This document shows positions 25,116-33,426 of a DNA stretch of 64,000 nt, piece after piece. Location of the stretch: assembly GCA_963702195.1 (NCBI GenBank), contig OY969725.1, positions 2,976,001-3,040,000 of the forward strand, given 5' to 3'. How positions within the stretch are numbered: the first letter of the stretch is position 1; the number at the start of each line of letters is the position of its first letter. The DNA is from AC-56 sp963702195 (GTDB lineage Bacteria > Actinomycetota > Thermoleophilia > Solirubrobacterales > 70-9). Below the pieces are notes generated by a model. It did no database searches. It saw only the letters and a program-made list of their open reading frames with translations, and was not told the DNA's origin. Both the position numbers and the translations under genes were made by a program.

Positions 25116-25733
25116 TCAGACGCCGACGCGGCCGAGCGCCGCCGCCAGGCGCGGACGAAGGTCGTCGCCGGGCTCGACGCTCTCCAGCGCAGCCAGCTCC
25201 GGAGGACGCGGGCCGGCGAGCTGCACGACCACGGCGCGTCCCCGCAGGGCCCCGACCGCCGAACCGGCGTCGTAAATCCACTCGCGGCTCGGCTCAGGGG
25301 ACTCGACCGCGAGCACGACTGCGACCGGAGGGGCCTCGCCGGGCTCGCCCAGCAGCCGCAGGGACCAGGCGACGCTCTGGAGACCGAGGTCGTCCAGTGC
25401 GTTCACGATCGCGCCGCGCGCCGCGTCGGACTCGGCCAGGACCGCGACGCGGGAGGCACGGCGTCCCGCCCCGCCGATCAACTCCCGCGCCACGTCCCGC
25501 CCCGAGTGCTCCGCCGCTCCCCACCCGCGGCCGAAAGCGAGGTCCTGCGGGCTCAGCTCGGGCCCCTCGAGCACCCTCAGCGCGCACTCGGATGGCTCCC
25601 ATTCGCGATCTCCGAGCAGGACCGGCCGATTCTGAACCCAGGGCTCGAGAACGGCTTCGCGGAGCGTGGCCTCGTCGAGGTTGAACTCGCGGGCCCAGCG
25701 GTGGCCGCTCCGGATCTCAACGTGGAAGGCCAA
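25116..25733 (-). CDS. Conserved hypothetical protein
   Basis: The 205-residue product starts MAFHVEIRSGHRWAREFNLDEATL and continues VLLGDREWEPSECALRVLEGPELSPQDLAFGRGWGAAEHSG; I recall a similar N-terminal module as a conserved actinobacterial hypothetical. The C-terminal half looks like an alternating alpha/beta domain (SRVAVLAESDAARGAIVNALDDLG). No enzyme motif is seen and no function is assigned. It is convergent with amt. Confidence 0.75.
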   Translation of the reverse strand: MAFHVEIRSGHRWAREFNLDEATLREAVLEPWVQNRPVLLGDREWEPSECALRVLEGPELSPQDLAFGRGWGAAEHSGRDVARELIGGAGRRASRVAVLAESDAARGAIVNALDDLGLQSVAWSLRLLGEPGEAPPVAVVLAVESPEPSREWIYDAGSAVGALRGRAVVVQLAGPRPPELAALESVEPGDDLRPRLAAALGRVGV

Positions 25734-25784
25734 CCGAGCGAGTATGGCCGATGGAAGCCGCTCGGCAGGCTCGGGAGCGGCAGT

Positions 25785-26099
25785 TCAGAGCAGGCCTGCC
25801 TGCCGGCAGCTCTCCTGTACGGACCTGGCGCCCGGGTCGGCGTCGCTCGCACGCGCCTGACAGATCCTCTTCGCCCTCGTTCCACATGCATCGAGCGTCT
25901 CCGCCCCCATGACGTGCGGGATCAGCGCGCGAATGCAGCCGGGACCGGGAGCCGGCCTGCTGTTGCCGACGGTGGCGAGAACGAGCGCCACACAGGCCGC
26001 GAGGGTGGCCCCGACGGCAACGATCGCGATGTAGCGCTCACGCCTGCTGAGCCGGCGCAGCGGGGTGTTGACTCGGTTCCAATGTCCCTCGAGCGGCAT
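25785..26099 (-). CDS. Small single-pass membrane protein, Cys-containing
   Basis: ATG at 26099 gives MPLEGHWNRVNTPLRRLSRRERYIAIVAVGATLAACVALVLATVG: a basic cytoplasmic start, one membrane segment, then an outside tail with four Cys (GCIRALIPHVMGAETLDACGTRAKRICQ...ESCRQ). The frame extends to 26264, but that part has no coding character. 104 residues, function unknown. Confidence 0.65.
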   Translation of the reverse strand: MPLEGHWNRVNTPLRRLSRRERYIAIVAVGATLAACVALVLATVGNSRPAPGPGCIRALIPHVMGAETLDACGTRAKRICQARASDADPGARSVQESCRQAGLL

Positions 26100-26260
26100 G
26101 GCGGATGAGGTTAGAGGCTCGGGGCAACCGCCACATTCGCCCAAGCGGCGAATCACACCCGTCGAATTTTGGACATCCGTCTGATCCGGCCGGCGTCCGC
26201 CACGAGCACAATGGTCGCCGAGCACGAAGCTCGTGGATCCGGGGACGACAGGGGACGACA

Positions 26261-26293
26261 GCAAACGCTCCCGCCAGTGGCGGGAGCGTTTGC
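26261..26293 (-). terminator. Terminator hairpin after the LysR gene
   Basis: GCAAACGCTCCCGCC and GCGGGAGCGTTTGC form a perfect stem with a short central loop. It lies just past the stop of the minus-strand LysR gene; a short T stretch lies in the stem rather than after it. Confidence 0.7.
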
Positions 26294-26299
26294 GCGGGC

Positions 26300-27217
26300 C
26301 TATGGCGCGCCCCTCCCATACTTCCTGGATACGTCGGCGAGGGTTTCGAGCATTCGCTCGGCCGCGGGACCGACGCCCTTTCCGCGCCGAGTCGCCGCGG
26401 TGACGGTTCGCACGGGCCCCCGTGGATGGAGGGCCCTGATGGTGATGTCGTCACGAACGCTCGAGAGTGCGAGCTGCGGGATGAGGGCAACGCCGACGCC
26501 GGCGGAGACCAGTCCCTGGACGGTCTGGTAGTCGTCGATTTCGAACGAGACGCTGGGCTCGAACCCTGCGGCGTGGCACGACCGGATGACGTGACGGGCG
26601 CAGGGGCTGGAGGCGGACGTCTGCACCCAGGCCTCCCCGGCCAGGTCCTCGAGCCGGATCCTGGGAACGTCCGCCAGCGGGTGCTCGTTCGGGAGCGCCA
26701 GGTACATCGGGTCCTCGAGGAGGTCGATTCGCCGAAGCCCCGAGTCGAAGCCCTCGCTGACGCCCTCGAACTCGAACAGGAGCGCGAGGTCGAACTCGCC
26801 GGCGCGTAGTCGCGGTGCGATCTCCTCGGGCTCGCCTTCGGCGAGGCTCAACGCGATCGCCGGGTGGGCGGCTCGGAAGGTCGCCACGGCCAGCGGCACG
26901 ATCGTGGCGCCCGCGGTCGGGAACGACGCCATCGCGAGCTGACCTCCGCGAAGGCCCGCGATCGCCGCGACCTCGGCCTCCGCGGCGTCGAGCTGCGCGA
27001 GGATTCCGTCCGCGTGCCCGAGCAGCGCCTCGCCGGCACTGCTGGGCCGAGCTCCCCGCCTATCGCGCTCCAGCAGCGTCACGCCCAGCTCGGCCTCCAG
27101 CGCGGCGACGGACTGCGAGACCGCGGATTGCGTGTACGAGAGCGAATCGGCCGCAGCGGAGAAGGAACCCCGGCTGGCGACCTCGCGAAAGACTCGGAGT
27201 CGCTGCGGATTCAACAT
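26300..27217 (-). CDS. LysR-family transcriptional regulator
   Basis: The 305-residue product has the LysR helix-turn-helix (LRVFREVASRGSFSAAADSLSYTQSAVSQSVAALEAELGVTLLERDRRG) followed by a periplasmic-binding-protein-like effector domain from about residue 90. Divergent from the universal stress gene, with a perfect palindrome covering the start codon. Effector unknown. Confidence 0.95.
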   Translation of the reverse strand: MLNPQRLRVFREVASRGSFSAAADSLSYTQSAVSQSVAALEAELGVTLLERDRRGARPSSAGEALLGHADGILAQLDAAEAEVAAIAGLRGGQLAMASFPTAGATIVPLAVATFRAAHPAIALSLAEGEPEEIAPRLRAGEFDLALLFEFEGVSEGFDSGLRRIDLLEDPMYLALPNEHPLADVPRIRLEDLAGEAWVQTSASSPCARHVIRSCHAAGFEPSVSFEIDDYQTVQGLVSAGVGVALIPQLALSSVRDDITIRALHPRGPVRTVTAATRRGKGVGPAAERMLETLADVSRKYGRGAP

Positions 27218-27231
27218 AAGCGTAGCTTATG
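27215..27231. promoter_or_regulatory. Perfect 17-bp palindrome over the LysR start codon
   Basis: CATAAGC-GTA-GCTTATG. The first three bases are the LysR start codon on the minus strand. The size and T-N-A symmetry fit a LysR operator used for autorepression and perhaps for control of the divergent gene at 27331. Confidence 0.6.
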
Positions 27232-27330
27232 ACTTCTACCAGAAGAATCACTGGTGCTGTTGGCAGGAACCTGGAACGCTTGCGTCAAATGGATCGGCGA
27301 CAGCTATTCGGATAACGGAAGGACTTTGAA

Positions 27331-28023
27331 ATGGCCCCGAAGATCATCGTTTCCTACGACGACACGGACAACGACCGCGACGCTCTCGTGCTGGGGCAGC
27401 TGCTCGCCCGCGGCGGAGCCGATCTGTCACTGGCATACGTCCGTCACGCACAGCAGTCCGACCACGAGCGCGAGGCGCTCGAGGAGCGCGAGGCGCGGGA
27501 GCTGCTCGATCACGGCGCGGCGCTCCTCGACAACCCCGACGTTCCGCTGCACGTGATCGTCCACGCCTCTACCGGAGACGGCCTTCGCGAGCTCGCCCTC
27601 CGGGAGGGCGCCGACCTCGTGGTGTTCGGCTCCGACTACCGCACCGCCCCCGGCGCGGTGGCGCCGGGCAGCTCCGCCCAGCGGCTTTTGACCGGCGGCC
27701 CGGCGGCGGTTGCGCTCGCCCCGGCGGACCTGCGCTCGCAGCTTCCGCACCAGGTCGATCAGGTCGCGCTCGTCGAGGACGGCGATGCCGCCGCCGCAGA
27801 GACGGCCCGTGCCCTCGCCGCCAGCCTGGGCGCGAAGACGATCGCCGGCGATGACGTTGAGGGCGACATCCTCGTCCTCGGGTCCACGTCGGACGGCCAG
27901 AACGGGCGCGTCACCCTGAGCGCGTCGGTTGCCTACGAGCTCGAGACCGCGACGGTCCCGGTGCTCGCGGTGCCCCGCGGCAAGTCCGTGCCGTTCGTCG
28001 CGCGCACCCTCGCCCAGGCCTGA
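27331..28023 (+). CDS. Universal stress protein-like (two-domain)
   Basis: The 230-residue product begins MAPKIIVSYDDTDNDRDALVLGQLLARGGADLSLAYV, a USP fold start, and has GADLVVFGSDYRTAPGAVAPGSSAQRLLTGGPAAVALAP, the typical G..G..S end of the first domain. The second half (QVDQVALVEDGDAAAAETARALAASLGAK...ILVLGSTSDG) is a shorter second USP-like unit. The role is unknown; USPs often bind ATP. Probably under the divergent LysR. Confidence 0.83.
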   Translation: MAPKIIVSYDDTDNDRDALVLGQLLARGGADLSLAYVRHAQQSDHEREALEEREARELLDHGAALLDNPDVPLHVIVHASTGDGLRELALREGADLVVFGSDYRTAPGAVAPGSSAQRLLTGGPAAVALAPADLRSQLPHQVDQVALVEDGDAAAAETARALAASLGAKTIAGDDVEGDILVLGSTSDGQNGRVTLSASVAYELETATVPVLAVPRGKSVPFVARTLAQA

Positions 28024-28056
28024 TCTCAAGCCTCACTCGCATCATCCTCTCGTGGA

Positions 28057-28119
28057 GGTGAGGGGGTGGCCGAGTTTCGCCCTCATATTGATGGCAACAC
28101 TCGGTCACCCCACATCACC
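28057..28119 (+). other. Extended inverted repeat between the stress protein and amidotransferase genes
   Basis: GGGGTGGCCGAGT (28063-28075) pairs with ACTCGGTCACCCC (28099-28111), 12/13, and flanking GGTGA/TCACC lengthens the stem. The 23-nt loop and absence of a U-tract make a simple terminator unlikely. It lies in a 195-bp gap with no gene. Confidence 0.5.
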
Positions 28120-28218
28120 ACCCTGTTTTCGGGCCGTGGACCGGATGTACAAGCTCGCGGCGCGAATCTTCGACATGTGGCCCGTGACCGCGGCGCATGC
28201 GACGCCTAGCCTGCCGCC

Positions 28219-29004
28219 ATGGATACAGGCACGCGTCCGCTCATAGGCGTCACCACGTCCGAGGTCCGGCTCTCGGACCAGGTCAAGCTGACCCCGCAGG
28301 GGGAGCCCCCGCGCCGCGAGATGGCGCTGGGGGTCACCTACCTGCGGGCGATCGAGCGCGCAGGTGGGATTCCCGTGGTCATACCGCCGCTCGAGATCGA
28401 GGCGATCCCCTCGCTCCTCGCCCACCTGCACGGCGTGCTGCTCTCCGGCGGGCCGGACATCCACCCCGAGTCGTACGGCGAGTCGCCGCACGCGGAGCTG
28501 GGGCCCACCTGGCGGGACCTCGATGCGACCGAGCTCGCGCTCGCGCGCCAGGCGATCGCGACCGGGATGCCCCTCCTCGCCATCTCCCGCGGCGCGCAGG
28601 CCCTCAACATCGCCCGAGGCGGAACGCTGTTCCAGCATCTGCCTGAGCGGTTCGGCCGCGCGATCCAGCACCGCCAGCTCGCGGACGGACCTGCGTCGAC
28701 CCACCCGGTCGAGATCGAGCCGGACAGCGCGCTTGCCCGAGCGCTCGGGTGCACGGAGCTCGACGTCAACTCCTACCACCATCAGTCCACAAGCGGATTG
28801 GGCCGGGGCGTGCGCGCCGTGGCTTGGGCCCCCGACGGCGTCGTGGAGGCGATCGAGGTACCGCGCGGCCCGTTCACCGTCGGCGTCCAGTGGCACGCGG
28901 AGTCGATGACGAGCTCGCCGGCGCACGCGAGGCTCTTCAGGGCCTTCGTCGACTCGGCGGCCGACATCACAGTGGAGCCTGACGCGCAGACCGCGGTCGC
29001 TTAA
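28219..29004 (+). CDS. Class-I glutamine amidotransferase-like protein (peptidase C26), Cys nucleophile replaced by Ser
   Basis: The 261-residue protein matches the gamma-glutamyl-GABA hydrolase (PuuD-like) family: RPLIGVTTS, GVTYLRAIERAGGIPVVIPP, GVLLSGGPDIHPESYGE, then LLAISRGAQALNIARGGTLFQHL, and GVQWHAES. In the family the nucleophile elbow reads (I/V)CRGxQ; here it is I-Ser123-R-G. His and Glu of the triad (QWHAES) remain. With Ser the classical thiol hydrolase activity would be lost or altered, although a Ser-hydrolase reaction cannot be excluded. Confidence 0.87.
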   Translation: MDTGTRPLIGVTTSEVRLSDQVKLTPQGEPPRREMALGVTYLRAIERAGGIPVVIPPLEIEAIPSLLAHLHGVLLSGGPDIHPESYGESPHAELGPTWRDLDATELALARQAIATGMPLLAISRGAQALNIARGGTLFQHLPERFGRAIQHRQLADGPASTHPVEIEPDSALARALGCTELDVNSYHHQSTSGLGRGVRAVAWAPDGVVEAIEVPRGPFTVGVQWHAESMTSSPAHARLFRAFVDSAADITVEPDAQTAVA

Positions 29005-29025
29005 GGCCTTAGACGACCAGGCCCC

Positions 29026-29805
29026 TTACTGGACCGACTTGACGGCCGCCTGGATCTGGGCGACGGTGGGGATCGTCGTGAAGGGCTTCTTCCCGCCGGG
29101 GCCCTCCACCAGGACCGACGGCGTTCCGGTGAAGCCGAGGCTCTTCGCGTCGCTGTCGTTCTTGGAGAGAAGCGGGTCCCACTTGGAGTTGTCGGAGCGG
29201 TCTGAGCTCCACTTGTCCAGGTCCTTGACCCCGGCGCCCTTCGCGATCGAGGTCAGGAACGAGTCAGTGACGTATCCCGAGTTCTCCTCGCCCTGGTTGC
29301 GGTAGAAGAGCTCGATGTAGCTCCAGCCGCGGCCCTGCTCGCCCGCCGCGTAGGCCGCCCTGGAGGCGATCGGGGACTGCGGGCCGATGATGTCCCAGGG
29401 GCGGAACTCGTAGTTGGCATCGCCCTTGCGAACGATCTGGCTGATGATGTCCGGCGCGACCTGGAAGGAGAACTGCTTGCAGACCGGGCACTGAAGGTCG
29501 CCGAACTCGATCACGCTGACCTTGGCCTTCGGGTCACCCAGCACCAGGCCGTTCTGCGGAAGCCCCTTGAGCTGGTCGTTCACCAGCGAGACGTCGGCGA
29601 CGTCGCCGCCCGCCCCCGCCCCGCTCGAGTCGCTGCTGTCGTTCTGGCTGGCGATGATCAGCGCCGCCACCACGACGACGGCCAGCAGCCCCGCCAGGGC
29701 CCCGTACTGCACGAGCCGCTTGCGGCGGGCGGCGGCCTGCTCGGCGGCCTCGCGCTGCATCCGTTCGGCGCGCAGCTGCTCCTTCTGCTCCTTGCGGGAT
29801 GCCAT
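29026..29805 (-). CDS. DsbA-family thiol-disulfide oxidoreductase, membrane-anchored
   Basis: The 259-residue product has an N-terminal charged helix, one membrane anchor (YGALAGLLAVVVVAALIIASQ), then a thioredoxin fold with CPVC (EFGDLQCPVCKQFS), an all-alpha insertion, and the cis-Pro GTPS. It probably introduces or isomerises disulfides outside the membrane. First gene of the right-hand end of a minus-strand cluster with a TlpA-like and a Sco-like gene, which suggests a role in cytochrome oxidase copper-site maturation. Confidence 0.9.
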   Translation of the reverse strand: MASRKEQKEQLRAERMQREAAEQAAARRKRLVQYGALAGLLAVVVVAALIIASQNDSSDSSGAGAGGDVADVSLVNDQLKGLPQNGLVLGDPKAKVSVIEFGDLQCPVCKQFSFQVAPDIISQIVRKGDANYEFRPWDIIGPQSPIASRAAYAAGEQGRGWSYIELFYRNQGEENSGYVTDSFLTSIAKGAGVKDLDKWSSDRSDNSKWDPLLSKNDSDAKSLGFTGTPSVLVEGPGGKKPFTTIPTVAQIQAAVKSVQ

Positions 29806-29815
29806 CAGCGCGTGC

Positions 29816-30316
29816 TCAGTCCGCGGACGCCAGCGCCTGGCGCAGCTTGGCCGCCGTCTGGGGGCCCTGGAGGGTCTCGACGATCTGGCCCTGGGCGTTC
29901 AGCACGAAGGTGGTCGGAAGGCCGTTGAGCCCATAGGCCGTCCCGACTGCCTGCGAGGGATCGCGCAGGATCGGGTACTGCCAGCCGGCCTGGGCGATGA
30001 ACTTCTGCGCGTTGTCCGTGCTGTCGTTCCAATCCACGCCGACCAGATTAGCCTTGCCGCCGAGGGTCGTGTCGAAGCGCTTGAGCTCGGGGGCCTCCTG
30101 CCGGCACGGCGCGCACCAGCTCGCCCAGAAGTTCACCAGCGCCGGCTTGCCGCGCAGCGATGCCAGGTCCACCCGGGGTCCCTTCAGAACCTGGTTGGGT
30201 AGCTGCGGGGCCTTCCGTGTGCCCTCGCCCCCGCCGGCGGTCAGCACCTCGGCCAGGACGACGCCCACGACCACGCACGCGAGGACGGCAAGCCCGATTG
30301 CGCGTCCGCGGGTCAC
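29816..30316 (-). CDS. TlpA/ResA-like thioredoxin, membrane-anchored
   Basis: GTG at 30316 gives 166 residues: membrane anchor (IGLAVLACVVVGVVLAEVLTAGG), then VDLASLRGKPALVNFWASWCAPCRQEAPELKRF (WCAPC active site) and GLPTTFVLN with the cis-Pro. It is likely a periplasmic-side reductant for cytochrome c or CuA assembly. It sits 10 bp from the DsbA gene and 17 bp from the Sco gene in the same direction. Confidence 0.9.
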   Translation of the reverse strand: MTRGRAIGLAVLACVVVGVVLAEVLTAGGGEGTRKAPQLPNQVLKGPRVDLASLRGKPALVNFWASWCAPCRQEAPELKRFDTTLGGKANLVGVDWNDSTDNAQKFIAQAGWQYPILRDPSQAVGTAYGLNGLPTTFVLNAQGQIVETLQGPQTAAKLRQALASAD

Positions 30317-30333
30317 CTGGCGGGCTCCCCTCT

Positions 30334-30987
30334 CTAGGAGCTCGCAAGCTTGGGCACGTCGTGGACGATCTGGCCCGGCTTGAAGTTCGCCGGATACAGC
30401 GTGGTGATGTCGCCCGTGCCCGAGATGCCGTAGATCAGGGCCGAGTGCTCGACCGAGTCGGGGTCCTTGTTGCTCGGATCGTTCTTCGAGGTGATGTTCC
30501 AGTTCTGCCAGACCTGCTCCAGCTGCGGGCGGGAGCCGATCAGGTAGTCCATCCGACCGGTCATCTGGTGGTCGGCGAGGAACTTCTTGACCGTCTGCGG
30601 CGTGTCGCCCTTGGGGTCGACCGAGACGGCGATGATCTGCATCTGCTTGCGCTCGGTGGGGTTCATCTGGTCCTGCGCCGCGTGCAGGTTGGAGACGATC
30701 AGCGGGCAGGTGTCGGGGCAGTGGTCGTAGATGAACGTGACCAGGACGGCCTTGCCGCGGTACTGGTCGATGTTCACCGGCGTGCCGTTGTAGTTGGAGA
30801 GCTTCAGCGCCGGTGCGGGCTTCGGCGGGTTGGCGGTGGCACCGGCGTAGTCGGCGGTGCTGGCCGAGGCGGTGCTGGTGGGGTCGGACGAAGAGCTCGA
30901 GCCACCGCACGCCGCGACGAGCACGGCGAGGGTGACGGCCAGGGCGAGAGCTGCAGCCGTTCGCTTCACGGCGATGAAGGATGCCAT
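30334..30987 (-). CDS. SCO1/SenC-family copper chaperone lipoprotein
   Basis: The 217-residue product has a signal peptide with lipobox LVAAC and a Ser/Thr-rich linker. The thioredoxin-like Sco domain carries copper ligands CPDTC (FIYDHCPDTCPLIVSNL) and a distal His (SVEHSALIYGI). It delivers copper to the CuA site of cytochrome c oxidase. It is the first gene of the Sco-TlpA-DsbA operon and is divergent from a CtaG-like gene. Confidence 0.93.
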   Translation of the reverse strand: MASFIAVKRTAAALALAVTLAVLVAACGGSSSSSDPTSTASASTADYAGATANPPKPAPALKLSNYNGTPVNIDQYRGKAVLVTFIYDHCPDTCPLIVSNLHAAQDQMNPTERKQMQIIAVSVDPKGDTPQTVKKFLADHQMTGRMDYLIGSRPQLEQVWQNWNITSKNDPSNKDPDSVEHSALIYGISGTGDITTLYPANFKPGQIVHDVPKLASS

Positions 30988-31070
30988 CTCTGCCTTTCTA
31001 CTAATTAAGGCTTACCTAAGTTCAGTCGTCCCGCCAGCGGGCGATCTCTATCGTGCCTCTGGAACGCCAG

Positions 31071-31988
31071 ATGACCCTGCCGCAAGCTCACTTCGAGCCC
31101 GAGTTCGCACCAATCGAGCTCCTCCCCATCCTGATCCCGGCGCTTCTGTACTGGTGGCGTGCGCAGCACCTGGCCCAGCGCGGGCGGCCGGTCGCGCCCT
31201 GGCGCCAGGTGTCGTTCGCCGCTGGGCTCCTGATCATCGCGCTCTCGCTGATCGGCCTCGGCGAGATCTCGGACGAGCTCCTGTGGGGCCACATGATCGA
31301 GCACCTGTTGATCGGGGACCTCGCGGCGATCCTCCTGGTGCTGGGGCTCACCGGGCCCCTCCTGCAACCCATCCTGGCGATCAAGCCGCTCGACAAGCTG
31401 CGGATCCTGGCGCACCCGGCCGTCGCGCTGCCGCTGTGGGCGATCGACCTCTACGTCTGGCACCTGCCGGTGCTCTATGAGGCGACGCTGACCAACAGCT
31501 GGCTTCACGCCCTCGAGCACGGGATGTTCATCTTCTTCGGTTGCGTGATGTGGATGCCGGTCCTGGGCCCGCTGCCGACCCCGTCGTGGTTCAACTCTGG
31601 GTGGAAGGTCGTCTACGTGATCGGGGTGCGCTTCGTCAGCACCGTGCTCGGCAACGTCTTCATCTGGTCCGGAACGGTCTTCTATCCGGCGTATGAGGCG
31701 GGCGACGCCGCGCACGGCATCTCGCCGCTGAGCGACCAGGGCGTGGCCGGGGCGATCATGATGGGAGAGGGGATGATCGTCACGCTCGTGGTGCTGAGCT
31801 GGTTCTTCCTCAAGTGGGCGGCCGACACCACCGAGCGCCAGCGCCTGCTGGACCTCGCCGAGGCCCAGGGAATCGAGCTCGACGAGGCCCGGGCGGCACG
31901 GGCGGTCGAGGCCGGGCAGGCGAAGCGCCTGGAGGAGCGACTGCGCGCGGGCAAGCCCGAGGTCCCGCGAGCCGCAGGACCCGGCTGA
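31071..31988 (+). CDS. Cytochrome c oxidase assembly protein, caa3-type CtaG-like
   Basis: This polytopic membrane protein (seven or so segments) matches the caa3_CtaG family: IELLPILIPALLYWWRAQ, LWGHMIEHLLIGDLAAILLVLGLTGPLL, PLWAIDLYVWHLPVLYEATL, LEHGMFIFFGCVMWMPV. ATG at 31071 is used; GTG at 31053 is an alternative. The C-terminal ~50 residues are a charged helix. The setting (Sco, thiol oxidoreductases) supports a role in oxidase assembly. Confidence 0.87.
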   Translation: MTLPQAHFEPEFAPIELLPILIPALLYWWRAQHLAQRGRPVAPWRQVSFAAGLLIIALSLIGLGEISDELLWGHMIEHLLIGDLAAILLVLGLTGPLLQPILAIKPLDKLRILAHPAVALPLWAIDLYVWHLPVLYEATLTNSWLHALEHGMFIFFGCVMWMPVLGPLPTPSWFNSGWKVVYVIGVRFVSTVLGNVFIWSGTVFYPAYEAGDAAHGISPLSDQGVAGAIMMGEGMIVTLVVLSWFFLKWAADTTERQRLLDLAEAQGIELDEARAARAVEAGQAKRLEERLRAGKPEVPRAAGPG

Positions 31989-32028
31989 GGGGCCGCTGTC
32001 GTCCGAGCCCGGCGCGAAGCTTCCCGGC

Positions 32029-33354
32029 ATGTCCGAGCCGCCCCGCCTGCGGCGCACCTCGATCGCGATCATCGTGCTGGCGAGCATCGTCGCGTTCTTC
32101 GCCGTGTTCGCCGTCTGGGCGAAGCGCCAGATCCTCGAGACCGGCACGTGGACCGAGACGAGCACCCAGGTGCTCGAGAACCACGATGTCCAGGACGCGC
32201 TGAACACCTTCCTGGTGGACGCCCTGTTCAAGCAGGTGAACGTCGAGCACCAGCTGAAGAAGGCGTTGCCTGACAACGTCCAAGGCCTTGCCGGCCCAGC
32301 CTCGGCTGGGATCCACCAGCTCGCCCTTCGCGCCGGACTCCAGGCGCTCCAGAGCCCGACGTTCCAGAACCTCTGGGCGCAGGCGAACGCGAAGGCCCAC
32401 GACGCGTTCCTGCAGATCATCGAGGGCGGCAACGAGACTCTCTCCACCCAGGGTGGCGTGGTCAACCTCGACCTCGGCAGGGTGGTCACCCAGGTGGCGC
32501 AGAACGCGGGCGTGGACGTCAAGGGCAAGATCCCGCCGGACGCCGCGCGAATCGAGCTGCTCCGCTCCGACGAGCTGGGCCTCGCGCAGGACGCGGTGAA
32601 CGTGCTGCGGGTCCTCGATCTGGCGCTACCAGCGCTCGCCCTGGCCCTGTTTGCGCTCGCGATCTACCTACCACGCGGCCGGCGCCGCGAGGCCGTGCGG
32701 GCGTCGGGCTTCGCGTTCGTGGCGGTGGGGATCCTGGTCCTCGTCGCCCGCAGCATCGCGGGCGGCATCGTGGTCGACACGCTCGCCAAGACCGACGCGG
32801 TGCGGCCCGCCGCCGACGCGGTGTGGGGAATCGTCACGACGCTCCTCCGCGACGAGGGGGTGGCGATGGTCGCCTGCGGTGTGCTGATCGTCGTGGGCGC
32901 GTGGCTTGCCGGAAAGACCGCTCCGGCGCGGGAGATCCGGCGCGCGCTGACCCCGGTGCTCACCCGGCGGGCGTGGGGCTATCCCGCCCTCGTAGTGATC
33001 GTGCTCATCTTCTTCTGGCTGGGCCCGACCCAGGGAACCAGCCGGCTGCTGCCGTCGCTGGTCCTCATCGCACTCTTCATCGCCGGGTTCGAGGCTCTCC
33101 GCCATCAAGCGATGCGCGACTTCCCCGAGGAAACGCCCGAGCGCGCCATGGAGGAGTGGAGGGCTCGATGGGAACGGGTCCGCGACTGGGTGAGCGACCG
33201 GCGCAGACGGCGCAAGGCGCCCGCGGAGGCCCAGGAGGCGGTCGCCTCCGATGCCCGACTCGAGGCGCTCGAGCGGCTGGGGCGCCTGCGCGAGTCCGGC
33301 GTGCTGGACTCGGACGAGTTCAACCGGGAGAAGGAACGCATCCTCGCCACGTAG
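32029..33354 (+). CDS. Polytopic membrane protein with C-terminal SHOCT domain
   Basis: The 441-residue product has an N-terminal membrane segment (IAIIVLASIVAFFAVFAVWAK), a ~160-residue outside region rich in Ala/Gln/Asn, then at least four more membrane segments. The tail (ALERLGRLRESGVLDSDEFNREKERIL) is a SHOCT motif, a short domain usually at C-termini of membrane or stress proteins. The function of this family is unknown. Confidence 0.85.
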   Translation: MSEPPRLRRTSIAIIVLASIVAFFAVFAVWAKRQILETGTWTETSTQVLENHDVQDALNTFLVDALFKQVNVEHQLKKALPDNVQGLAGPASAGIHQLALRAGLQALQSPTFQNLWAQANAKAHDAFLQIIEGGNETLSTQGGVVNLDLGRVVTQVAQNAGVDVKGKIPPDAARIELLRSDELGLAQDAVNVLRVLDLALPALALALFALAIYLPRGRRREAVRASGFAFVAVGILVLVARSIAGGIVVDTLAKTDAVRPAADAVWGIVTTLLRDEGVAMVACGVLIVVGAWLAGKTAPAREIRRALTPVLTRRAWGYPALVVIVLIFFWLGPTQGTSRLLPSLVLIALFIAGFEALRHQAMRDFPEETPERAMEEWRARWERVRDWVSDRRRRRKAPAEAQEAVASDARLEALERLGRLRESGVLDSDEFNREKERILAT

Positions 33355-33426
33355 CGTCCCCTTTTCGGGGCAGGTCCGAGCGCCTATGCTCCGGAGAGGG
33401 TGAGTGGTTGACGACAGGGATGGCCG

